DNA from: Sinohyriopsis cumingii
Taxonomy: Eukaryota > Mollusca > Bivalvia > Unionida > Unionidae
Length of the DNA: 64,000 bases
Reading direction: 5' to 3'
Assembly (NCBI GenBank): GCA_028554795.2
Contig: CM068838.1
Span: forward strand, 130,705,428 to 130,769,427
The notes beneath the pieces are model-generated. The model was not told where the DNA came from. It saw only the letters and a list, made by a program, of their open reading frames with translations, and did no database searches. A program made the position numbers and the translations under genes. Below are positions 47,501 to 59,500 of the stretch, in pieces; within the stretch, counting starts at the first letter, position 1; the number at the start of each line of letters is the position of its first letter.

Positions 47501-50500
47501 TACCCTATCCTGCCATACTCATCCAAAACTTCATACATGTACCAGGCAGTATATTTCCAATATTTTCGCATTTGTAATACCCTATCCTGCCACACATAAC
47601 CCCACTGTCTTATCATTGGGGTAAAAATTAAAAACTATGGAGGTACTGTATTTTATGTATCTTTTTATAGAAGAAAAAATAATGATTCATTTCAGAACCA
47701 CATTAACATACGCAGGTAAATAACTAAAAAAACGACTTTCTAAAACCTGAAATTTTCCATAAGTTGCATTTGGCCTGAATATCTTTCACAACATTCCATT
47801 TAGCCACAAACATGTGATTAAATTTTTAAAACTCTTTTGTTATGGAAAATGAAAACATGCTGTTAATATCATTAAATTTATAAGATTACTGATGAATTTC
47901 CATACACTCCTTTCTGATGGAAACTAATAAAATACCAATACTTTGAAAAAATACCAGAAAAAATACCACAGTAAACCAGTAACACTGTGCACCTCTAATA
48001 TGTACACATGCATGAAATAAGAACAAGTGCAGCAGGTGTAAACTGAAATTCCAAAAACTGTAAAATAACTTACGCAATACCACTTTTTACCTGTGACGAA
48101 TTATCAGCTATATACCTAAAATGATCCAGCTCAGCACCTGGTTTATCCATGGAAGACCTTGCTTGTTAAATATACTCAGGGATGTTGCTTTCACTACAAT
48201 AATTGTGATACCAATTTGGATAATCTATTAAACAGAAAAATATGAAAATGGACACATTAATAAGTATATTCTCAGTTATGATGGAGAATAAAAATTCACT
48301 TTAAATTTATTTTTGATTTTACAAATCTTTAAAGAAACTATAAAGTTATGTCTAATCATTTTATTTTATAAATTATTATCCCTTCTCACATGGATTGTAA
48401 CATGAAACTCTGCACTAAAATGATTCTGATGTTAAGTGATGTGATGACTTTAAAATTAGAAAAAAGAAGTCTGTACAAATATCTTAAAATAAGAAATCAG
48501 GAATCAGGAATTTGTGAAAAAAATAAATCTGTTCTCTTGGTAATCAATAAAATTAACTCACCTGCACTGAAGTACATGAGAGCTCAGAGCACTGGCATAG
48601 TGTGATTTGACATGGCTCATGTAAATAGCATTGGAAACATGAAGCTTTTACTGAAAATCAGTCACATTCATGCTTATTATTGTCACAAATCATTTACAAT
48701 AATCAGAACAGACTGATTGAAATAAGTTATTTCAAATGAAATATGATAATATTTTACCTGAAAAATAAGAATCATTAGAGTTTTCCTGTTGATCTGTGAA
48801 TAACGATATGATCTGAAAAATACAATGAAATGGTCTGAAAAATACAAGGCAGCAAATATATATATAAATCAATTAAGTTTTTTCATAAGGATAACATATA
48901 TTTACCAGTCAAATCCAACACAATACAGACATATAGTTTACAAATTTTGGCTCAGATTTTTATTTTCTTCCTTATTCCACTCTTCTTTTTAAGATTTCTG
49001 ATCTCTGAAACATTTAAATAATTCATGTTTTCTCAAAGCATTTGTGTTACACATTTGTTTTATTTTTAAAAGTTATTTTCTCATCTTGCCAAACACTTGA
49101 ATGGCTTGAAACATTGGGAAACTGTAACCTATTTCTAAAGACAAATTTTGTTGTGATTTAGGATGGGTGCTGACAATAAGATTTTTCAGGATGTTTACCA
49201 TTGCAATCAAACAACATTCCAGATTAATACAATTTTAATAAATAGCCAGTGTCATGGGGAGCAAGATATGTTACATTTTTTTAAATCATGCTTACAAAAT
49301 ACCTAGAGGAAGAGTAGCAACAAAATGTTAAAGACTGCCACCACAGCTGATGTTGCAAAAAGTACAATAAGACTTCGCCAGTATGTTAATTTGAAGACAA
49401 ATATGTGATTGGGAGTATGCCTGTATGTTAATTTGCAGACAAATACGTGATTGGGAGTATGCCAATATGTTAATTTGCAGACAAATATGTGATTGGGAGT
49501 ATGCCAGTATGTTAATTTGCAGACAAATATGTGATTGGGAGTATGCCAGTATGTTAATTTGCAGACAAATATGTTACTGGGAGAGAATTCAGTTTACTTT
49601 ATAACCTGATTTAGTTTTGTTTGATCATTATTTCAGTTTAAAACAAGCACATAAAATTCATGACAATTGATGGTGCTGAATAATAGTGAATTCAAATTGC
49701 CATACCTTTAGAGCAAATACATCTAATAATATCAGAGAGTTAGTATGCAGCTAATTTGAATACTGTATACAATCGCTTATATGTAGAGTCCAACTGCAAA
49801 ATGCATAGACCAAGATCTACTATTGCAAAATCTGCCGGCAGAGACTCAACAGTTAAATATAAACAGATTCAAATTTACAAGTCTGGTCCTTCTTACACAG
49901 AGATAAACAAGCTATACAAAGAGGTATACATTTTTCAATTTATCATAATTCAGCTAGTTTTGATAATGGTATGGATATATATTCAAGTAATTGGTGTGAC
50001 ACCGCTCTGGTGGCCTAGTGGTTAGAGCATCCACCTCAGATGCTGGAGGTCACGGGTTCAAACCCTGGCCCAGCCATACCAAAGACTTATTTAAAAAATG
50101 GTAATAGCAGCTGCCTTGCAAGGCACTCAGCATTAAGAGGGTAGTGTTAGGACTGGTTGGCCTGGTGTCAGGATAATGTGACTGGGCAGGAGATCATGCT
50201 ACATGTCTGTGTCATGATGCCCCAGTGCCAGACATCACTATAAACTGTCATAATACAGACATTGTAGTGATACGACTGAAAAATTGTTTAAGCTATGAAA
50301 AAAATCTAAATCACACACACACACACAATTGGTGTGACATTATAAAATGTTAGTATATTCTTCTGACAAGATCAGCTGGTGTACCTGTTGTGTAAGAAAC
50401 AAAATACAACACTCTCTCATTGTAAAGTCCTTCATTATAACACAGTTCCTTTTAAAAGGTGAGTATGTTGATGGATCCCATTTCATAAATTGTCAGTAAA

Positions 50501-53500
50501 ATATATTAAATACACCAATACAGGTAAACCACCAATTTTCTAGCACCCATGGTTCCAAAGCCTTGCCGGATTAACAGTTTTGCAAGACCAACCGAGGTCA
50601 TGCATTGCCAATATAATGCAGTTTCATCTGCATTATACACCTGCTCAGGACTGAGGTGATCATCAACTACAAGCTCCTGAAATTTGTCCACATACCTGGC
50701 AGCACCTCCGTGGTCTGCAGACCGTTCTCCACACACTTTATGCGTGGAAATTCCATGACGCTTATTGAACCTTTGAAGCCATCCTTCACTCTAGTCACAC
50801 TCATGTTCTAATTTAAGTTCTTTATGAAACAACTGAGCCTGATCCATTACCATCCTGCCCTACAAGTCCATTCAGTCACTCCGACGTTGTAGAAACCATT
50901 CCATCATCAATTGGTATTGTTCGGTACTCTTAACATCTTTCATAGTTTTTCTAACGTTAATTCGCTTCTTGGAATCACTTTCTGAATAGAATTTCAATAT
51001 TTTGTCCCTCTGCTTCTTTATATCGTAAACAGTTGATAAACCAATACCATATGTGTCACACAGCTTTCACACAGAAACACCAAGGTCCAGATTTTTCAAC
51101 AGTTCTACTTTATCTTGTAACGCTGTTGACTGGTGTTTATGCTTGACACCACCACTGACACTTACATCTTTCTTAGAAGCCATAGCTAGGGTTAAATGTA
51201 AGTAAAATAAGCTAAGAATTGCACAAAATACAAGTATCACCACCAACAATTGCAGTGTAAACAATCCAAGTGAGTGCACGCCCAGTTAACTAATTTGGCG
51301 GTGTCATGAATTTCAAGTGCCTCTCGTAATTTTGTCAGGATTAAAAGAGGTGCCAGACCATCCGGTGGTTTACCTGTATGATATAAGGTGAAACAATCTA
51401 AGGTTCTCATACACAATGTTATGATGTAATGTAAGGTAACAATATATATATAATGAGTCCCAGCCATTTTTTGTGCGTGCTCGACGTGGGACGCAGGGGT
51501 AGATTAATCACTGATTCTTACAGTATTGTATGAGTATCAGTGGTCCCTATGAAACATAACATACATTCTTGCAGTATAGTATATTTATCAGTGGTCCCTA
51601 TGAAACATGACATGCATTCTTACAGTACTGTATGAGTATCAGTGGTCCCTATGAAACATGACATGCATTCTTACAGTATTGTTGTGTCTGGTTTTTAATT
51701 TGAGTGGAATTATTTATTCAAATCATTATTCACTGGAATTACAAAGTGCTTAATAATATTCTTAGACAAAAACATTAATTTGGATTTATTAATAATTCAG
51801 GCAAGGACATTTTGTATTATATTACTGTGATACATCAAAAGACTGTTAACACATCAACACATTCCAGGTCAATGGCATACGGCACATTTGAGATTAGAGG
51901 CACATTAACATATTCAATATTGCAATTTATTTGGAATACCACTGGAAATCATTTGAGCTCCACATTTGGACTTGTGATAGAACCTTTGACTATTTGGGAT
52001 TTAATTCACAATATTGTAAGTCATTTTTAAATTTTCACTTTGTAAATTAGGGAAATAAATTATTTGTTGAATTTTACAAAACTTGTTGGCTTTTGCTCTT
52101 TTCTGTCACTTAATATTATAAAACCATAGCATCATAACACTACATCATTTCAACTTTTTATAACTTTGACATTTTCTGTCAAATTTTCATGAAACTGTTT
52201 AAACTTACAAAGTTTTCAAAACAAAAAATTCTGGTATTAAAAGAATGGATATGCATATAAGCAGGCAGACTATTCTATGTATTTTCTGAGGCATCGATAG
52301 TAATGGGGTATCAGTCTTTTGGGTCAATAGTAATGGGGTATCAGTCTTTTGGGTCAATAGGAATGGGGTATCAGTCTTTTGGGTCAATAGTAATGGGGTA
52401 CCAGTCTGAAGGGTCAATAGTAATGGGGTATCAGTTTGAGGGGTCAATATTAATGGGGTACCAGTCTGAGGGGTCAACAGTAATGGGGTATCAGTCTGAA
52501 GGGTCAACAGTAATGGGGCACCCAGTCTTTTGGGTCAATAGTAATGGGGTACCAGTCTTTAGGGTCAATAGTAATGGGGTATCAGTTTGAGGGGTCAATA
52601 GTGATGGGGTACCTGTCTGAGGGGTCATCTGTAATGGGATAACATTTTCATTTAGAACACAAAATTTTTTTATGCATGTGAGTGGAAAATTCCACAACAA
52701 TCCTTCCTGTAATTTTGAAGGAGAAGCAATACAAATTCTAAGTGCTAACTTACAACTAGATTCACCGCAAAATGTAGTACATGTACTCCATTGTAACACA
52801 AAAGCTACTGATCCAAAATTGAAGGAGTGTAGTAGAGAGTTTATTAAAAGCTGATGATAAACATTACCTACCTTGAGACATAGATGAGGGATGCAACAAT
52901 CAGTATTACACCACAAAGGACTCTGAAAGAAAAATTGCAGGAAGTATCATGTATTTCATCATTAATCATAATAAAATGTTTTATTATCTTGTTTGAAAAC
53001 CATGCAATAAATTCAAAACAGGAAGAACTAATTATAAGATGTTTAAATAATTTTGCTTCATTCAATGAAACACATATATCTGTACCTGGTTCAATAGTTG
53101 GAAGTTTTATGACAAGAGAAGTTGATGCTTTCGAGTTTAATGTAATTTCTCAGCACAAGATAGGTTACAAATGGCAGCCAGTATAATTGGTGGAGGGAAA
53201 ACTGAGAAAACCGCTGATCCATGAGAAGCTACTCGCAGCTTTCTCAACCATGGTGAGTATTTGCTTATTTATAATGGAAACCTAAATATAAACAGGCCAG
53301 ACTGCCATCAAATACTATATGTACTCACATAAAAGTTCAATCTGACTGCAACTAGTAGAGACCCAGACATGTTGCTGCATATTTTGGTAGTGTGATGGGG
53401 CATCTGTGTTCCAGGAACACATTTCTGGTTCTATTTAATGTGTGTGTGTGTGTGTAGGTGTGTATGTACATGTGTGTGCATGTGTGTGTGTGATGACAAT

Positions 53501-56500
53501 ATGAATGCTAAGTCTACCAACTTGTATTATTTGGAAGTGTCTCAAATTAAGAAATGAAAACTGGTATTTAACTTTTTATATGAATCTAAATTTCCACTCA
53601 TTTTCTACAGGCTTTATTACTAGATAATTTATTTTAAATATTAATATTTCACTGATGTGGGTTAAGCACACTGACCAAACACTCACATCTGGGTTCAAAA
53701 GTGCCTCCCCCACAACTATCTATTAGGTTGGCAGGTATGATACTTGCTCATACTTTTATCAAGACATCATGTTATGACAGTTATGTACTTGTCCATGCTA
53801 ATCATGACACATGTTATAACAGTTATATACTTGCTCATGTTTTTATCGTGACATGTCGTGTCATAACAGGTTTGTACTTGCTCTACAGAAGATCTTCAAG
53901 CATAAAATAAAATAGGAGATTTCACATACGATATGACAAGGACAAAGAGACCCAATTAAGCTTCAGGATTTTGCCAAAGATAATTTAGATTAACTGTAGG
54001 AGCTTGGGAAAGGTACCAAGGGAGTTATTTCAGTAGATGTGGGTCAATACATGTAAAATGAAGTTTCAGCTGGAATGTGGAATATGATTTCACACATATT
54101 CTCATAAAAACAAGAACAGAATGACTTGTTTCAGGTCTGAAGAAGCTCCAATCAAATCCTGATAAAATTTGAAAATGGGCATAAATGAGTGATCAAACAG
54201 AAAAACTGAAAAAATGGTGTATAACCATACAGTATTAAACATGTCAGATTCTAAAATCATAGATAAAAGTTATGCAATGATGGGGCTTCCAAGAAATACT
54301 TTCTTTCACATAAAAAATCCATTTTATGTAACAAACCGATTTAGTACACACATACCAAATTAAAGAAAATCCAACTGCACAGTGGTGAAAATTAGGTCAG
54401 TCTCATAGCAACAGAAAGTTTTGAATTCGGAAATAAAGTAAAATAAGATCAGAATATGAAACAAAATGGGTTTTTTTTTACAAGTCACTTGATTGATTTC
54501 AACAGATGGTATGTATTGGGCATAATAGGAAAATGTCAATATTAAATGGACTTTGATTCACATCCCTTGGATCTCATATGGAAAGGGAAATAATTACATA
54601 TTTTTAAAAAGCCCACAACATCTACTACTATATGAACCTAGAGACAAACTTATGGTCAACAAAATACTGAAAGGGAGGTAAACAAAAACTATGACCAAAG
54701 TAGAATGACCCCATGTAGGGAATTTAGTAGCACAGGCAGGGTCATTTCCAGATCAACAAGCACTTACCTGCATCTAACACTTCAAGCAACAGAAACAGAT
54801 CACCCCAACCCCTAAGCTGCAGAATTTTTTAAGAAGTCTCAAATGTAATCAAGGGAGCAGTTCTAAATCCAAATTTGAGAAATCTCTGTACGAAGGAGAT
54901 GGTCTTAATACAAGGCACTGTCTGACTCCCTTTCAGATGCAGCCTTGGAGTATGCAATTAAGTCCAAACTGAGATATCCAGTGAAAACTTTAAAAAAAAA
55001 CAGTTGCATCAGCATTTCAATATTAGAGATGCCCCAATTGTAGCTGAATTCAACATCCAACAGTTTGCATCTTCTCAATTCTAAGGTGTTAGTGCAGTAA
55101 AGATGCATGCAAATTAGCAATGAATCAGACCCAAAACAATTCAGCAAGCGTGCAAATAGACAAAGAGTATTGTTGGAGAAACCTATTTATGGCTCAAAGG
55201 TTGTTTTTAAAAGACTGACATCATGCAGTGGAAGAAGTTCATAATAGCCCCAAAGAGGAATTTAGAAAAACTATTGAGACACTTCCAATACAAGACCATC
55301 TAATTGATGCAAAGGATACTGCAACCTAATAGCATGGTGCTGATCTATTCTCCCCATGTTGTTTTAATTAATTTAATCAGTACCCTGAGTCTGGGAGCCC
55401 AATTAAGAATTGACTCTCTGAATAAGGGAAGTTTTTCTATCCATGATTATTAACCTCGCTGAAGAAATAAATGGCCCCTTTGTGATCAATTTCCTCCACT
55501 CAGAAACACTGGAAACTTTGTGATCAATCACCTCCATCGAGAAACATTAGCCCCTTTGTGATGAAACACCTCTATTGAGAAATACTGACCCCTTTGTGAT
55601 AAATCACCTCTTTTGAGAAAGACTGGTCTCCGTGTGACCAATAACTTCCACTGAGAAAAAACTGGCTTCCTTATTATCAATCACCCGCACTAAAAAAAAT
55701 TGGCCTTCCTGTGATCAATCACTTCCAGTTAGAAAAAGTGACCTTCCTGTGATCAATCACTTTGAGTTAGAAAAATTGGCCCCCTTATGATCAATAACCT
55801 CCATTACAAATATTTCCTTTAGGAACCAAAACATCAAGAGGCTTCTGATACCCTCAACAACCATGCAGTCTCTGCTCTGATGCCAGCACATCCATCAACT
55901 GATGGCCTATTGGATGTGGAAACAGATGAATATGGGAACCAGACTAGTGCAGAATTATCACAGGTTCAGAAAGTAATGTGTTGCAGATCTAGGGTAATCA
56001 GCAAAACAACATAGACCAAGATCTGCCAGTACATTATGCAACAGCAAATCAGAGTCTCTGGTTTTTGCAGTTCAACATGACTTATATGTGAGTATATACG
56101 ATACCCAATATATTAATGGGTCTCTCTACCCCTTGCTTGGCAGTCTTGTATTCCAAAACAGTAATGCATGATACTACATTAATAACACACCAAAGAAACT
56201 CACTTCAGTGACATTTTACTGTGATTTAAAACAGTTGAAATTGGGACTATTTTAATTATAATTCTACCGTCATATTAATGAAGCAATTAGACTTGGTCAG
56301 CAAGTTCTCCAACTTGGGTAGAGTTCTTCCTGTACAGAAAAGCACAGTTACCAAAATGTGTGATAGAGAGAGCCAGACAAACTGAGACAAACATTAAGAA
56401 AAATACAAGAAAATTACTATGGAGGCTGGACAGCAAATTGGAGGGGTAGTTCTAGAGCTACCTGCATCCAAACACCCTTAATCTTGCCTCCAAAGAGTAA

Positions 56501-59500
56501 TGGCAACCCAAATGGTGCTGTCTACAATATCAGGGCACGATGCCATTTGAGCAATATGGAATGTAGACATGTGTCAAATCATACTAAGTCCAGATTATCA
56601 AAGAAAGCCAATGGTGCAGTCTACAATGTCAGGGCATGCTGCCATTTGATCAATATGGAATGCAGACATGTGTCATATCATATTAAGTCCAGATTACCAA
56701 AGACAGGCAATGGTGCTGTCTACAATGTCTGGGCATGATGCCATTTGATCAATATGGAATGTAGACATGTTTCAAATCATACTAAGTCCAGATTAACAAA
56801 GAAAGCCAATGGTGCAGTCTACAATGTCAGGGCATGATGCCATTTCATCAATATGGAATGTAGACAAGTGTCAAATCATTTTAAGTCAAGATCAGAAAGG
56901 CAGGCAATGGTATTGTCTACAATGTCAGGGCATGATGCCATTTCATCAATATGGAATGCAGACATGTGTCACATCATGTTAAGTCCTGATTACCAAAGAC
57001 AGTCAATGGTGATGTCTACAATGTCAGTGCATCATGCCATTTCATCAATATGGAATGTATTCATGTGTCAAATCATTTTAAGTCAAGATCAGAAAGGCAG
57101 GCAATGGTGTTGTCTACAATGTCAGGGCATGATGTCATTTGATCAAATGAATATGGAATGTAGACAAGTGTCAAATCATACTAAGTCCAGATTACCAAAG
57201 ATAGTCAATACATTCACCATGGAATAAGCTGTTCTGTTATAGATCTTGCAATTTTGGTCATCAATCCCCAGGCATGCTTGCTCCCAGATTTTGGTGAGCT
57301 ATTGCTAACAATACCAAGTCTGACATCAATGATGAGGCTACAATACCAAGTATTCTAAGCCTTTCTTCAATTTCTATGACTTAATAAACAGTCAACATGA
57401 TGCAGGTCAGTTGCATAAGAATAGATGATAACAAGCATTCAGACATTTTCCACATATTGCAACCAAAGAATACTTCTGTTAAAAAGGGCATTCAGGAACT
57501 AAAAGTATAATCTCAGATAGAAAGAATAAACAAATCAATAAACAATCAACATAATTAAGTAAAGTGGATGTTGGTACTGATGAAAGTCTGTAGCCTACAG
57601 GTGTATGAACGGATGGATTCTAATCTTCAAATTATGTTCACGTTTTTTAAATTATTCCAACCCAGGCTTGCTTCTGTTAAATAGGGCATTTAGTGTATCA
57701 AGATACTGATAAAAACATGGAATGACAGAAAGGTCTAAAAGCAAACTGAAATGAGAGAAGAAGAAAAAAACAGCCCATTTCATTGAATTGAAACTGCTAC
57801 TCAAGTATGAATATTTCATTAATAAGAGGTGAAAATTTAATCCAATAAAACAAAAGAGATTGATTTAAATCAATTAGTTAAATAAAAATCTATTATTAGA
57901 GACAGTCTTTAATAGATGGAGAACAAACTTATGAGTGAGCTTTCGCAACTGAAATAATCTCATTATCAAACAACTATACTGTAAATTGGGGCACCAAGTG
58001 GATGTTCGGTCTAAAGTGCTCAGTTTTACCAATTGCTGAATTCTCATCTCTGTCTGCTTGAGTATGAGTCTCAGGCTCAGCCAATGTGGGTATGTGAGAA
58101 AGATTGCCAGTAACTTCTTTTGGGTCAGTGGTTCTTACTGGGCATTTCCTGGTGTCTTCCACCACTAGTTATACTGGCTGCTTGTGATGAAAAATGGCAT
58201 TAAACCCACAACTACGGCAATACTGTAAACCCGATTACTACAGAATGTGCATGAGTGTGGTTGTATGGTGGTCAATTCGATTTTCACACATGAACGAAAT
58301 CAAATGAGCCACATTAAATATCACAGAATTGCTTCAAGGGAATTAAACATTACATTCAATACATACTCACATACAGAAAATTCTTTTCTCTCAACATGAT
58401 TAAGAGGTCAAGGGTTCAACTCCCACCATGTGTGCATGTATAGTGCTGTCGTGTCCTTGAACAAGGCATGTTGGATTACTTGCTATAGCTTTTGTGTCTA
58501 GCTATGATCAGGATTTCATACTGCAATGAACCCTTATTTCGGTGTGTAAAATTAATGTTGTTGTACACTGGCAACCTTGATTAGCTCTTGCCGTATGATA
58601 ATAAGGTAGGCTTAGGGTGATTTAACCTAATATTTATCTATCTGATAAGTATAGATCCTGATATGATACTTACACAATATTATAATTGGTTTCTCGGCCT
58701 ACTACTGGTAAAAGTGGAAAGATGGCAAGTCCTAATGTAAATCCAAGCCACACGATAAATAATCCCTGAAAGGACACACATTTAATATTTCAGTATACTG
58801 GTAAAAGTGGAAAAATAGGAAGTCATAAACTACATCCAAACCACACCATAAATATTTCCTAAAAAGACATATTTAAAATGTCAATTTTACTGGTAAAAGT
58901 GGAATAATGGCAAGTCAGAAAATAAATCCAAACCACACCATAAATAATTCCTGAAAAGATACACATTTAAGATTTCAGTATACAGTAAAACTCACATGAA
59001 TTCAAACATTTTAATCACAAGAAAAGCTTTTAAAGAAAAAGAACCATACTTTTCTGCATTAAAAGTGATTATTTTCCAAAACCATAATTTGTACAAATTC
59101 AAACATTTCTCCATTTGTTCCAACACAGTTACTCAAGATTTGTAATTTTCCATTGACTATCTGCTGCTATATCATAAAGACAACTAATATAATTCCATAG
59201 ACTGTAATGCTGACTTTTTGCCAAATTACTTTTGCAGTAAGTTCAGCACATCTTATGAATGAGCTATTGAAAAAGAAACTTTAAAAATGATTTCAATTAT
59301 ATGCTGCATGTATTGCCTCTTTTACAAAAATTCCTTTGAACATGCCTGCCATAAATATTCATCCCAGTAGTACACATTCTGTAGTACACCCTCTCCTCGA
59401 CAACTTGCATACAACAGGCATTAAAAACACAGACCAAATTAGAAGCGAGGGTATGCCATTGGGGAGGGGGGCAGCAATGCTATTTAATGGCTGAATAATC

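Noticed and set aside
50009-50080. tRNA-like sequence with good A and B boxes
   Set aside because: It is the head of a SINE with body, CA tail and target duplication, not a tRNA gene. The same applies to the heads at 8.2, 10.4, 20.4, 38.8, 58.0 and 61.4 kb.
52205-52590. Open frames with [10 protein letters not shown]-like repeats on one strand and [10 protein letters not shown]-like repeats on the other
   Set aside because: Both strands stay open because of the 30-bp repeat. They lie in a PIGN intron with no start context or homology.
53102-53186. Open frame running into the SINE fragment at 53.1 kb
   Set aside because: The sequence matches the 3' half of family A SINEs, so the frame is accidental.
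56484-57227. Open frames over the 99-bp array
   Set aside because: The repeat period explains them and there is no homology.
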